Shown here: in pieces, positions 50,895 to 60,731 of the stretch
Numbering within the stretch: the first letter of the stretch is position 1
Layout of the letters: the number at the start of each line of letters is the position of its first letter
Assembly: GCA_051004015.1 (NCBI GenBank)
Contig: JBPCKT010000114.1
Coordinates: 77,637-141,636 of the forward strand
DNA: 64,000 nucleotides
Direction of reading: 5' to 3'
DNA from: SXOA01 sp051004015
GTDB taxonomy: Bacteria; Planctomycetota; Planctomycetia; Pirellulales; Pirellulaceae
Program-made: the position numbers and the translations under genes
The notes under the pieces: model-generated
The model's input: the letters and a program-made list of their open reading frames with translations, nothing else
Told to the model about the DNA's origin: nothing
Database searches by the model: none

Positions 50895-53800
50895 TTACTT
50901 CCCCTTCCGCAAATCCACATACAGCGGCAATTTGCGGTATTCGACTTCCAGCGAGAGGAGGTTCATGGTGGTGACGTACAGCCGGCCGGCGTGCAGACCC
51001 CAGCGGTCGGGGACGGCTCCGCGCGGGTTCCAACTGCCGGCCCAGGGGCCGGATTGCAACTGCGTGTCCCGCAGCAGGGGAAAGAGCTGCTTCTTCCAGG
51101 TCTCCCAGTAGTCCCCTTCCATGTGGCACATCACCTGGGTGGCGTAGTACCAGTAGTAGGTGTCCCGCTGCGGATCGCGGGCGGTGCCGATTTGCGGGTA
51201 ATGCTTGGCCAGGTACTTCGCCCCGTCCACCATATTGGAGTCGCTCTTGTCCCACCCGGTATACAGCCGCATGAGCAGGCCGACCGCGGACATGGTCTTG
51301 CTGGGGAGACGGCCGTGGCGCTGCTGGGCGGTGTCCGGGGCATAGGGGTTGTAGCGGAAGATATACGGCTCGCCGGCGGGGCCTTGCGAGACCGTGAGCC
51401 ACTTGGAAATCCTGGCATACGAATCCGTCGGCACCTCGAGGTTGGCCAGCTCGCCGCTCTTGAGCGCCATCATCATCCAGCCGGTGACGGAGGTGTCGGT
51501 CCCCACGCCGGGTGCATACCGCCAGCCGCCGAGGTCCTTGTTCTGCGCGGCGACGATGAAGTTGATGGCCTTCTGGGCGGGATCCTTGAGAGCCGGGTCG
51601 CCGGTCATGCCATACGCTTCGCACAACGCGATGGTCCCCAGGGCGTGGCTGTAGAGCCAGACGCTTTGGTTGGAGCGGTCGTCCAGCGGAACGAACAGGT
51701 CGCCGTTTTCCTTTTGATTGAGGACCAGGTAATCCAGCCCCTTGCGGACGATGTCCTTGTACTGGTGCTCGCGGTGCGTGTAGCCGCCCCCTTGAAACGC
51801 CAGGACGGCAAGGGCCGTGGCCCCGGTGTCGCTGATCAGCATGAACTTCCGCTCGTCGGCGGACACGGCGTTCGTCGCGTCGTCAAAACCTTGCAGGCTC
51901 CAGTTTCCTTCGGGCAACTGATGGCGGGCCAGGAACACCAGGCCCAGCTCGATGGCCGCTTCGGTTTCGGGACCGAGCACCCCTTTGCCTCCGCCGGGGG
52001 TGTTGCCGGGAGTGCGGCCGGAGCGCCGCATGAACGGTTCGGTGGAGGCGATCACGGCCGTGGAAAGGCTGGGGAGACCGCCGACCGCTTGCTTGACGAA
52101 GCGGGCCGTGGCCGACTGCACGCTGACGCTATCGGCCCGTGACTGCCGTGTCTTGAGGCCGACCTCCGGCGAGTAATCCGCACCCAGGCCTCCCGGACCT
52201 TCGGGCGCTTCAATGTTCACGGCCAGGGCATCACCGCCCGACTGCTTGGTCATCGGCGTGTTCCCCATGCCACCCATCATGTGGTCCATCTCCGCCTGGG
52301 CGACCGCGGAGGTCGGGCCGACTTCCGGCACTTCCGCCGTCGTGCCGCCGGCGTCGGGGGCGGCCTTCGCGGCGCGGGCGAAGGGCGCGCCCTTGTTGGT
52401 CAGGTCTCCTACCGCGGGGCCGTTATCTCCGGCTGGGCCGGCTTGACGCTTTCCTGGGCCGGGGCCAGCGGGAGCGAGGGAGCTGGCCATCGCTACTTCG
52501 TCACCCGCCACCGCGCCGCCGCCCGTTGCCGGTCCAGCAGCGCCGCCGGCGAGACGGCCGGTTTCGGTGCCGCGAGCCTCGAGCGGAGCGCCGGCTGGTG
52601 AGCCGCTGGAAGCGGGAGCTCCGGCCATTTGTATGGTTTCCGCCGTCGCGCTGGCGGCGAAGGTCGGGCCGGTTGCGGTGCGGGAGGGCGACGACGTGCC
52701 ACCACCGAGAGCCGGCGAGCCGGGTGCGGATTCCGCCGCTTCGGCCCGTGCCACGGCGACCGCGCCCGGAGCCGATGCGCCGCCTGCTTCTCCAGCAGCG
52801 GCGGGTTCAGCGGATGCCGTGGGTGCTCCGCCGGCGGGCGCGCCGCCGGAGAGATTTTGCCGAGATGCCGCGGTGTCAACTGCCGCGACTTCCAGCTTGG
52901 GCGCGCCGCCGTCTCCGGCAGCGCCCATCGGCGATGCGACCACGTCCGCCATGATCGGCCCGCTCATCGCGAGCTGTGGCGCTCCGCCGGCCGCGGCGCG
53001 AGCCAGGCGGCGAGCCTTCTCTTCTTCGTCTTCCACGCTGGGCTGCCCGGCGCTGGCCCCGCCCGGCGTCCCTTCGGCAGCGTCGGCCCGGCTGACGTCG
53101 CTCTTGGCCAGGAGCTGCGCGGAATTGGCCGCGGCCAGCGGGCCGTTTTCCTGGGCAGTGGAAGGACCACCGGTGACGGAAGCGCCGCCGGCCAGCGTGC
53201 GTGCGGCGCTAGTGCTCGCGGCATCAATGGACGGAGGCGCGCCTCCCGCTTCACCGGCGGGAGCGGCGACGGAAGCGTCCACCTTGGCGCCCGCCAGCGA
53301 CATCAGCGGGGCACCACCGGCTGGAGTGCGGCGGGCATTCTCAGCCGCCTGCGTTTCAAAGTTCATCTGCGGTTGGCCACCTCCCGCCGCGCGGCCGCCG
53401 CCGGATTCAGCCACAACTTGCGTGGGACCAAGGTCCACGTCGGAGACTCCCTGAGGCGCGGTCACCTCGCCGCGAGCGGCCGTGGCATCCGCCCGCGAAA
53501 TGCTGGCACTCGCGCTCGCGGCCAGCTCCGTCACGTTCTGCGACCCAGGAGCAGTCGCCACCGCGCCCGCCTCCGCCTGAAGCGTGGCGCTGGGCATCGC
53601 GGATTGGGCCCGGCTGCGAGCAATTTGAGCGGGGGCGCTCGGCGAGAGAGCATCTCCCGGAGCGGCTTCTTGCGTCGCCTGCGTGCGGCGGGCAGCGCCG
53701 GAAGCGACCAGCGCCGGGCTATCGCCGCCGGGCGTCGCCCGGTCGATATTCGGCGAGCTGCCGACTCCCGCCGTACCGCCGGTCGCGCGGGTTAGCGCCA

Positions 53801-55958
53801 TCTTCGACGGCTGCGCCGCTTCAGTGCCGGCGCTCGAAGCCGCGACAGCGGATACGGGGCTATCCGCGCTCGCCGGCGACGTCGCGGCGGGAGCGGCCAT
53901 CGTCGCCCGCGACGGCGAGCCACTCGCGGCAAGTTGCGGGTTGAGAATTGGGACCGCGCTGGCCTGTGCGCGGGCCGAGCCGGCGGTGGCTGCGACGGTC
54001 GTCGCGCTGCTGGCCGACGGCGCGGCCAGGGCCGGCTGGGTCATGCTGGCGGCCGCACTGCTGGGCGAGGTCTGACGCGAAACGCTGGAGGCGGAAGGAC
54101 TCGGCGAGCCGTTTTGGGCCGTCTGCGGGCCGCTATTCGTCGGCACTTCAGCCGCGGTCGTCACCACGTTGGCTACGCCGCTCTTCGTGCTGCGGGTCGA
54201 AGCGACCGCTGCGGGCGACGGTGTGGCGGAAGGAGATTCCGAGGGAGCTTCGGACTGCGAGGTTGCCCGGCGAGTGGCACTGGGACTGGTCACTGCCATG
54301 GGAGTCGTGGCGGCAACCTGGGCCGGAACCGGCTCACCCGCGGACGTGGAAACCTGCGGAGCCGCGGTTGCCTGGCGGCGAGTCGCGGTGCTGGCGGCTG
54401 CAATCTCGGTGGATGCGGAGGCGGAAGTGCTCGGAGCAGTAGCTGCCGGCTCAATCTTCGTGGCACTGGGAATACTCGGCGCGCCGGTCTTCCGCGTGAG
54501 CGTGGCCATCGCCGTGGGATTGGCCTGAGCGGACGGATTCTCACTTGCCTGGGCACGGGCGACTCGCGTAGAGGGCTGCTCGCGGCTAATCGTGCTGGGA
54601 GCGGTCGATGGAATCTCCGCCATCTTGGCACTTGTCACCTGCGTCGTGGCTCGTTCCACGCGACTCGCCTGCGGCGCAAGTTCCGTCGCACTGGTCGACG
54701 CAGTCTCCGCAGTCGCTTGCGGTTTCGCCGCCTGAGCCGTTGTCGTGACATCCGGTCGTGTCGTCGCGCGAGGCTGGCGCGTGGGAGTCGAGGCGGGACT
54801 CTGCGCGATGGTCGGCGCGGCCTCCGCGGGCAACTCACGCTTCTTAGGCTGCGGGTCGGCCTGGGCCGAGACCTCCGGCGTCGGCTCGGTCGCCGCGCGG
54901 GCGATCTCCGGGCTGGCGGTGGTCCTCTTGGTGGACTGCGTATTGGCGGGAGCGAGAGCTGCCGTGTCCGTCTGTTTGGCAGTGGGGGGCGCCTCCGCCG
55001 CGGCTACCTGGGAGCGGGGGGTTTCCGTGGGAGTCGCCACCTGCTTTTTGAGCGTGGGAGTCGCCGAATCCTCCGCCACCTTGCTTTCCTGCGTCTGTCG
55101 TTTGGCAAGCTGCGTCGTCGCTGCTTGCACCGTCGTCGTCGGCTCCTGCATGGCGGAGGCGGCTAGCGGCGGCTCGGTGGTCTGCCGCTCCATCTTGGCG
55201 GTGGTCGGCTTGGCCTCGACGCCGGCGACCTTGGTCGGCTCCCTGGTTTCGGTCTTGATCAGCTCGCTGATCTTCATTTCCGATGGCCGCGTCTGCTTGC
55301 TCAATTTGGAAGTCTGGTCCGCCTGCCGCGGCGCGGCTTCGTTCGGCTGCTGGCGGCGGACGATGTTCGGTTCGGTCGTGGGGACGGACTCGGGAACGGG
55401 AATCGGCTGCTGCGGGGCCTCTGGCTGCTCGGGCCGGGTTTCCTGGCGGGTGACTTGCTCGGGCTGGGGCGTCGGCTCGGGCGTTTTGGTTTCAACGGGT
55501 TTCTCGAAATCCTGCTTGGGGCGGTCCTGCTCGGGAATGTGCTGATGCGCGCGGTACTCCTGGATAATCTTGGGGGCGCGGGTTTCGATGACCTCCTTGT
55601 CGGTGACGAGATCGTCGTCGAACAGGGCATTCAGGATGGACTGTTTGAGGGGCACAATGAGTGCCACGTGCAAGAGCGCTGCCAGCACAATCGACAGTTG
55701 CATCGAACGGCGAAGCCATTCCTGGCGAATGAAGTGGAAGGCGACCATGAAGCCGCCGACGAGCAGCGGGATCAGCACCAGATAAGTCACGGCGTTCAGA
55801 TACCACGGCGCATCGCTGAACTGCAAATAAGCCGCCGACACCCCCATCGAAAACGCGCCGAGGACGACGAGCCCAATCTGCACGGGCCAGATTTTCTCGT
55901 CGAAATAGTAGCCCCTGCGAGCAGGGACCTTTCGAATGACGCGGCGAAGTTTGGCCAT
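50895..55958 (-). CDS. giant TonB-like anchored protein with low-complexity stalk and C-terminal terpenoid-cyclase-type toroid
   Basis: 1687 residues from ATG 55958, 2 nt after exbD. Three N-terminal membrane helices (about 27-47, 52-75 and 85-105); the third (SMQLSIVLAALLHVALIVPL) is followed by a Pro/Glu/Gln-rich segment (EQVTRQETRPEQPEAPQQPI) as in TonB. Residues about 190-1300 are Ala/Ser/Thr/Pro/Gly low complexity. The last about 360 residues are an alpha/alpha toroid of prenyltransferase/squalene-cyclase type: AIELGLVFLARHQLPEGNWS, GATALAVLAFQGGGYTHREH, KDLGGWRYAPG, VTGWMMMALKSGELANLEVP. No cyclase DxDD acid motif is seen, so it is probably a binding domain. It would couple ExbB/ExbD force to something outside the inner membrane. 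Confidence 0.8.
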   Translation of the reverse strand: MAKLRRVIRKVPARRGYYFDEKIWPVQIGLVVLGAFSMGVSAAYLQFSDAPWYLNAVTYLVLIPLLVGGFMVAFHFIRQEWLRRSMQLSIVLAALLHVALIVPLKQSILNALFDDDLVTDKEVIETRAPKIIQEYRAHQHIPEQDRPKQDFEKPVETKTPEPTPQPEQVTRQETRPEQPEAPQQPIPVPESVPTTEPNIVRRQQPNEAAPRQADQTSKLSKQTRPSEMKISELIKTETREPTKVAGVEAKPTTAKMERQTTEPPLAASAMQEPTTTVQAATTQLAKRQTQESKVAEDSATPTLKKQVATPTETPRSQVAAAEAPPTAKQTDTAALAPANTQSTKRTTASPEIARAATEPTPEVSAQADPQPKKRELPAEAAPTIAQSPASTPTRQPRATTRPDVTTTAQAAKPQATAETASTSATELAPQASRVERATTQVTSAKMAEIPSTAPSTISREQPSTRVARAQASENPSAQANPTAMATLTRKTGAPSIPSATKIEPAATAPSTSASASTEIAAASTATRRQATAAPQVSTSAGEPVPAQVAATTPMAVTSPSATRRATSQSEAPSESPSATPSPAAVASTRSTKSGVANVVTTAAEVPTNSGPQTAQNGSPSPSASSVSRQTSPSSAAASMTQPALAAPSASSATTVAATAGSARAQASAVPILNPQLAASGSPSRATMAAPAATSPASADSPVSAVAASSAGTEAAQPSKMALTRATGGTAGVGSSPNIDRATPGGDSPALVASGAARRTQATQEAAPGDALSPSAPAQIARSRAQSAMPSATLQAEAGAVATAPGSQNVTELAASASASISRADATAARGEVTAPQGVSDVDLGPTQVVAESGGGRAAGGGQPQMNFETQAAENARRTPAGGAPLMSLAGAKVDASVAAPAGEAGGAPPSIDAASTSAARTLAGGASVTGGPSTAQENGPLAAANSAQLLAKSDVSRADAAEGTPGGASAGQPSVEDEEEKARRLARAAAGGAPQLAMSGPIMADVVASPMGAAGDGGAPKLEVAAVDTAASRQNLSGGAPAGGAPTASAEPAAAGEAGGASAPGAVAVARAEAAESAPGSPALGGGTSSPSRTATGPTFAASATAETIQMAGAPASSGSPAGAPLEARGTETGRLAGGAAGPATGGGAVAGDEVAMASSLAPAGPGPGKRQAGPAGDNGPAVGDLTNKGAPFARAAKAAPDAGGTTAEVPEVGPTSAVAQAEMDHMMGGMGNTPMTKQSGGDALAVNIEAPEGPGGLGADYSPEVGLKTRQSRADSVSVQSATARFVKQAVGGLPSLSTAVIASTEPFMRRSGRTPGNTPGGGKGVLGPETEAAIELGLVFLARHQLPEGNWSLQGFDDATNAVSADERKFMLISDTGATALAVLAFQGGGYTHREHQYKDIVRKGLDYLVLNQKENGDLFVPLDDRSNQSVWLYSHALGTIALCEAYGMTGDPALKDPAQKAINFIVAAQNKDLGGWRYAPGVGTDTSVTGWMMMALKSGELANLEVPTDSYARISKWLTVSQGPAGEPYIFRYNPYAPDTAQQRHGRLPSKTMSAVGLLMRLYTGWDKSDSNMVDGAKYLAKHYPQIGTARDPQRDTYYWYYATQVMCHMEGDYWETWKKQLFPLLRDTQLQSGPWAGSWNPRGAVPDRWGLHAGRLYVTTMNLLSLEVEYRKLPLYVDLRKGK

Positions 55959-55960
55959 GG

Positions 55961-56383
55961 TTATTCGTTGCTCTCGCTATCCATGACGGCTGAGTAATCG
56001 TGAATGCCCGCCTGGTTGCACAGATACTGCGCCCGGGCGACGTACTTCCACTGGGCCCGCTCATCCGCCCGGATGCGGACGGCCTGCCGCGCCGGATTAT
56101 TCACGGCCGAATCGACCAGCAGCCGGCCCAACTCCTGCTCCGTCACCACCTTGCTGCGGACAAAATATCGGCCGGCCTGGTCAATGCTGATGAAAATCTC
56201 TTTGGGCTTCACCGTCAGCGGCATCGCCTCGCTTCCCGCCGGCAGTTGCACGGGCAAGTCCCGCTCCGCCTGGGCGAAATTCGTGATCACCATGAAGAAG
56301 ATCAGCAGGTTGAACACCATGTCGATCATGGGGGTCAGATCAAGCAGGTTGCTCGCCCGCCCCTTGTTGAGTTGAATGGCCAT
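55961..56383 (-). CDS. exbD: ExbD/TolR-family biopolymer transport protein
   Basis: 140 residues from ATG 56383. Short cytosolic start, then the membrane helix with the proton-handling Asp (LLDLTPMIDMVFNLLIFFMV) and the periplasmic domain (PVQLPAGSEAMPLTVKPKEI, LLVDSAVNNPARQAVRIRAD). Stator partner of ExbB. Tight to the next gene (2 nt) and 91 nt after exbB with a palindrome in the gap. Confidence 0.92.
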   Translation of the reverse strand: MAIQLNKGRASNLLDLTPMIDMVFNLLIFFMVITNFAQAERDLPVQLPAGSEAMPLTVKPKEIFISIDQAGRYFVRSKVVTEQELGRLLVDSAVNNPARQAVRIRADERAQWKYVARAQYLCNQAGIHDYSAVMDSESNE

Positions 56384-56400
56384 GGAGATTGTCCTTGCGA

Positions 56401-56469
56401 CCCGGCCACTTCTGGTGGCCGGGCCGCTGATCCTGCGAGCGGCCCGGACGCGAGAAGCGTCCGGGCCGC
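56401..56469. repeat. two hairpins between exbB and exbD
   Basis: CCCGGCCAC-TTCTG-GTGGCCGGG (56401-56423) and GCGGCCCGGACGC-GAGAA-GCGTCCGGGCCGC (56439-56469). Strong stems without T-runs; likely mRNA processing or stability elements or dispersed repeats. Confidence 0.8.
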
Positions 56470-56474
56470 GGTCT

Positions 56475-57404
56475 TTACCTCGGCACCGCCACGGGCTGCT
56501 TCTCATCCACCGAGCCGTTGTCCTCCACCCCCTGGCGGCTGAAGCGGACGCGGCCTTCATAACGCTCGAGTTGCGGCAGCAGGCTGAAGACCAACTCGTC
56601 AATCTGATGAAATAATGTTTGGATACGGCCTTCGAAGTAGTGCGAAAACAGGGCGCAAGGGATGGCCACCGCCAGGCCGGCAAACGTCGTCACCAGAGCC
56701 GTATAAATGCCGCCGGCCAGTACGGACGTGCGGTCGACTCCTGCTTCCATCACCGTCATTTGATGGAATGCCAGGATCATCCCCTGAATCGTGCCGATCA
56801 GTCCCAGCATCGTCGAGACTCCCGCGCTCATGTTGATCCACTTCACGTTGGCATAGAGCTTGTCCGCTTCTCGTTGGCTGGCCTGCGTGGAGGTGGTTTC
56901 AATTTCCGAGATGGGGCGGCCCACCTTGAGCAGCATTGCCCGGATGACGCTGGCGGCCGCGGAAGGATATTGCTGGCAAATGCGGTAGGCTTTGCGCGGG
57001 TCGAAATTCCCTTGCGCCCCACCAAGCGACCCCAGGCCGCTGACCAGCCCTTCCGGCAGCACCCGCTGCTTCCGCAGGCCGATGAACCGCTCGATGGTCA
57101 TCGTGGCCGCCAGGATGGACATCCCCAGGATCGGAATCATGAAAATGCCGCCGGCGAGGGCCAGGGCGAAAATGTCGATGGACTTGCTGTTCTTGGGGGC
57201 GGCCGGTGCTACGTCCGTCGTGTCCGTGCCCGGCGTGGGAGCGGGCGTGGAGCTGGGGCCACCCTCGATGGGCGCGGAACTCGCACCGGCCTGCGCCAGC
57301 GCCTCCTGCCTGTTTGGCACCGCGTACACAACCGCCAGGGCGAGCGCGGCTGCGGCCAGGTAGAGGGCCAGCTTGATGCGAGAGTTCGCTGCGAATTGCA
57401 TCAT
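56475..57404 (-). CDS. exbB: ExbB/MotA/TolQ-family proton channel protein
   Basis: 309 residues from ATG 57404. Hydrophobic N-terminus (LALYLAAAALALAVVYAV, likely signal/anchor), Pro/Thr-rich linker, then the ExbB core: IFMIPILGMSILAATMTIER, SAGVSTMLGLIGTIQGMILA (channel helix) and ALVTTFAGLAVAIPCALFSH. With ExbD it forms the proton-driven motor for TonB-like partners. Upstream is the TPR gene; downstream are exbD and the TonB-like/toroid gene. Confidence 0.92.
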   Translation of the reverse strand: MMQFAANSRIKLALYLAAAALALAVVYAVPNRQEALAQAGASSAPIEGGPSSTPAPTPGTDTTDVAPAAPKNSKSIDIFALALAGGIFMIPILGMSILAATMTIERFIGLRKQRVLPEGLVSGLGSLGGAQGNFDPRKAYRICQQYPSAAASVIRAMLLKVGRPISEIETTSTQASQREADKLYANVKWINMSAGVSTMLGLIGTIQGMILAFHQMTVMEAGVDRTSVLAGGIYTALVTTFAGLAVAIPCALFSHYFEGRIQTLFHQIDELVFSLLPQLERYEGRVRFSRQGVEDNGSVDEKQPVAVPR

Positions 57405-57427
57405 GGGTTTGTCTTTCTTAGTAGCCC

Positions 57428-57481
57428 GCACACTCCGTGTGCAGGCCCGAGTTTTGGGAAACCCGGCGCTCACGGAGTGAG
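57428..57481. repeat. paired palindromes between TPR gene and exbB
   Basis: GCACAC-TCC-GTGTGC (57428-57442) and CTCAC-GGA-GTGAG (57469-57481); the flanks (GTAGCCCGC / GCGGACTAC) also pair, giving a larger cruciform-like element. Fifth distinct palindrome type in the window. Confidence 0.8.
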
Positions 57482-57488
57482 CGGACTA

Positions 57489-60400
57489 CTATAGTTTCGC
57501 CAACACGTCCAACCGCTTCATCGCTTCAGCGGCCAGCTCGTGCGTGGGGTGCTTCTCGACCAGGAATGTGTAAAACCGCTTCGCGTCGGCAATGAGCTTG
57601 GTCTTGGCGGTGGCATCCTTCTCAGCACCGATGCGGACTTCGGTGCAGCGGCCGGCTTCAAAGCCGCTCTTGGCCTGCCAGTTCTTGGTCTCCGCGGCAG
57701 CCGTTTCTCCACCATAGCCAAACATGGCCCGCTGGAATTCGCGGACTGCCTCGGCATGTTGCTTCTTCTCGAAATAGACTTCTCCCATCATGAACCGGGC
57801 TCGCGCGCCGACCTGGTCGCGGGACTTCGTTGCCACGGTTTCATAGTCCTTGAGAGCTTCGTCCACTTTGCCGGTATTCTGCCTGGCCCACGCGAGCTCG
57901 TAAGTGGCTTCGGGAACGAGGGGGGACTCCGGGAACTTCTTGATGACCTGGGACAGCATCTCGATGCCTTTCTCCCACTCCTTCACCTGGCCAGCGCTCT
58001 GTCCGCCGTGGAGCAGCGTCAGCACTTCCATCGCCGGAGCGGACGCCTTCACTTTCGTAGCCGTCTCGTAAGCCGGCAGGGCATCTTTGTATTTCTCCTG
58101 GCGGAAGAGACATTCCGCCTTCATGAAGACGGCGTCCCCGGCCAGCGGTCCTTGGGCGTACGACGCGGTCTGGGTTTCAAATTGCTTTTGTGCTTCCGCG
58201 TATTGCTTCTGCTGGAAGTGAGCCCAGCCGAGCTTGTAGAGGGACTTTTCTCCGAGATCTCCGGCCGGATTCTTGCCGGCGCATGCTGCGTAAGAGGCGG
58301 CCGCTTCGGCATAGGCTTTCTTGTCGTACTGGTCTTCGCCGACGTGGAACAGTGCCTCAGCCGCCAGCGGGCTCGCGGGATGCTCCTTCGCCAGCCGGGC
58401 AAAGTACGGCACGGCCTCGGCATGTTTCTCCTGCGACTTCACCGCCCAGCCGGCTTCGTAGAGGACTTTGTCGGCTCCGGCGTACTTGGCGTTGTCCTTA
58501 AGCAGCGTGTCAAAGGTGGTGAGCGCTTCCGGATGCTTCTTGAGGGCGACAAGAGCCAATCCCTTTTCATAGAGCGCGTCCGATTTCTTCTCCGCATCGG
58601 GATTGGACTTGAGATAAGCATCGAGGTCTTCAATCGCGCCGGGCAACTGGCCCGCCTGGCGGCGGCTCATGGCGCGGCCCAGGTAGGAATCGGTGACGAG
58701 TTGATGCTGCGGGTATTTGGTCAGCAACGCGGTGAACGCCTCGGCAGCGGGGGCGAACTGCTTGGTTTTTAGCTGCGACCAGGCCTTGCCGTAAAGGGCA
58801 TAGGGAGCGAACGCGGAGTCCGGCGTCTTGGTGATGACGACTTCATATTCCTCGAGCGCCGTCTTGAAGTCGTCGGCTCCATAGGCAAATTCCCCCAAGC
58901 GGTAATGGGCCTGGTCCAGTAGGCTGCTCGACGGGAAATCGGCAATCAATTTGGCAATGGTGGCCTTCGCCTCCGGCTTGTTGAGCTTCTTCTGCGCCCG
59001 CGCCACCAGCAGCAGGGCCTCGTCCGTCTGCCGCCATTTGGGATTGGCGGCGACGGATGCGGCCAGGGCCTTTTCGGCCTCGGCGAACTTGTCCGTATAG
59101 AACAAGCTGGCCCCCATCAGGAACTGTGCTTCCGCCGCCAGGTCCGGCGACTTGAGCGCGGCGGCCACGGGGCTGAGCGCGTCAATCGTCTCGGGATATT
59201 TCTTTTGCAAATACGAAATCAGTCCCAGCCGCACCCGCCACAAATCAGCGTCCGCATGTTGCGGATAGGCGGCGACAATGTCTTTGTAACCCGCCTCGGC
59301 CTCCGGATATTTCTTCAGTTGCAGATTACACTCCGCCGCTACGTATTTCACATCCGCCAGCAGCTTGTCCTGCGGGTAAGCCGTCAGGAACGCAGCGCTC
59401 TGCTTCTGCCCTTCGCCATAATTCTTCAGCTCAAGCGCCGTGAAAGCGGCGTTGTACAGGGCCTGCGGGGCAACCTCATGCTTGGGATGGTCGGCAGCCA
59501 GCTTGGCGTAGAGGGGCAGTGACTCGCCACGGCGCTCCGGGATTTCATAGAGCGCGTCCGCCTGGTCGAGCTTGAGGTTCACCAAATAAGGACTGTCTCC
59601 GCCGGCTGCAATCAGCTTGGCGGCCTGGTCAGCGGCTTCGGCGAACTTCTTGCCGCGGATGTGAATGCGGCAGAGCCAGTGGCCGGCTTCGGCGGAGTCC
59701 TTCGTTCCCGCGGCAGCGGCACTCGCTAGCCACGCAGTCGCCTCTGCCAGCTTGTCGGCCCGATAGTAACAACGGCCGGCGGCCATGGTCGCCTCCGGCA
59801 GGTAGACCGACTTGGGAAATTCGGCGGCCACGCGGGCATAGAGCCCGGCGGCGAGATCAAACTTATCCTGCTTGGCCACGCAGTAGGCCTGACGAAATAT
59901 GGCGTGGTCCGTTTGCGGAAAACCCTTCACGGTCGCCACGTCCGCGAACATCTTCTCCGCCGCGGCGAAGTTGCCCGCTTGCAGCGCCGTTTCCGCCTTT
60001 CGCATCCGCACTTCACTGGCCAGCGGGTTTTCCGGCAGTTCCTTCAGATAGATGTCATAGGTCGCGCCGGCTTCGGGATACTTGCCAAGCTCCTCCTGGG
60101 CGACTCCCAGGGCGTACAGGGCCTCACCGCGATGCTTGGTTTTCTCAAACTGCTTGAGCAGCGCCGCGTAAGCCGCCGCGGCCTCGGCTTTCTTTCCGAG
60201 GGCGTACTGCGACTCCCCCTGATAGAACAGCGCGGAATCGGCGTACTTACCCATCGGAAACAGCTTGGCCAACGCGGCGAAAGTCTCCGCCGCCTTCTCG
60301 TACATCCCCGCGGTGCCGGCCAAAGCGAGAGCGTACTGGCTGGAGCCCAGGTTAATGTAGCTGTCCTCGATGAGCTCAAACTTGGGATTGTTCGCGATGA

Positions 60401-60731
60401 CCGCCTGGAACGCGGCTGCTGCCTGGTCGTATTGCTTGAGCTGCAACTGGCAAACGCCCAGATAATGCTGGGCCTTGGGAGCGAGCGGATCCTTGGAGTA
60501 GGTCTTCAGGAACTTTTCCCACTCCTCAATCGCCACGTCGAAGGCGTTGTTGTTCTGGAGCGTGGCCGCGTCCGCGAAGCTCTTTTTGGCTTCCTCCGAC
60601 GAAACGGCGGCCTTTTCCTTTTCCTGGGAGAGAGCTTTGGAGCCGTGCATCAGACCAGCCGGTCCGCCCACGAAAAGCAGCGTTGCCAGCCCCAAAACGG
60701 CCCATTTCAGAGATGTTAGCAAGCGTTTCAT
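57489..60731 (-). CDS. large secreted TPR-repeat protein (YbgF/BamD-like) of the Exb operon
   Basis: 1080 residues from ATG 60731. Signal peptide about 1-35 (LLTSLKWAVLGLATLLFVGG). More than twenty TPR units of 33-36 residues, for example YDQAAAAFQAVIANNPKF, YPEAEAGYKDIVAAYPQHAD and KQHAEAVREFQRAMFGYGG. This suits a periplasmic scaffold, comparable in position to YbgF/CpoB in Tol systems but far larger. First gene of the four-gene operon (TPR, exbB, exbD, TonB-like/toroid), preceded by a 370-bp region. Confidence 0.9.
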   Translation of the reverse strand: MKRLLTSLKWAVLGLATLLFVGGPAGLMHGSKALSQEKEKAAVSSEEAKKSFADAATLQNNNAFDVAIEEWEKFLKTYSKDPLAPKAQHYLGVCQLQLKQYDQAAAAFQAVIANNPKFELIEDSYINLGSSQYALALAGTAGMYEKAAETFAALAKLFPMGKYADSALFYQGESQYALGKKAEAAAAYAALLKQFEKTKHRGEALYALGVAQEELGKYPEAGATYDIYLKELPENPLASEVRMRKAETALQAGNFAAAEKMFADVATVKGFPQTDHAIFRQAYCVAKQDKFDLAAGLYARVAAEFPKSVYLPEATMAAGRCYYRADKLAEATAWLASAAAAGTKDSAEAGHWLCRIHIRGKKFAEAADQAAKLIAAGGDSPYLVNLKLDQADALYEIPERRGESLPLYAKLAADHPKHEVAPQALYNAAFTALELKNYGEGQKQSAAFLTAYPQDKLLADVKYVAAECNLQLKKYPEAEAGYKDIVAAYPQHADADLWRVRLGLISYLQKKYPETIDALSPVAAALKSPDLAAEAQFLMGASLFYTDKFAEAEKALAASVAANPKWRQTDEALLLVARAQKKLNKPEAKATIAKLIADFPSSSLLDQAHYRLGEFAYGADDFKTALEEYEVVITKTPDSAFAPYALYGKAWSQLKTKQFAPAAEAFTALLTKYPQHQLVTDSYLGRAMSRRQAGQLPGAIEDLDAYLKSNPDAEKKSDALYEKGLALVALKKHPEALTTFDTLLKDNAKYAGADKVLYEAGWAVKSQEKHAEAVPYFARLAKEHPASPLAAEALFHVGEDQYDKKAYAEAAASYAACAGKNPAGDLGEKSLYKLGWAHFQQKQYAEAQKQFETQTASYAQGPLAGDAVFMKAECLFRQEKYKDALPAYETATKVKASAPAMEVLTLLHGGQSAGQVKEWEKGIEMLSQVIKKFPESPLVPEATYELAWARQNTGKVDEALKDYETVATKSRDQVGARARFMMGEVYFEKKQHAEAVREFQRAMFGYGGETAAAETKNWQAKSGFEAGRCTEVRIGAEKDATAKTKLIADAKRFYTFLVEKHPTHELAAEAMKRLDVLAKL

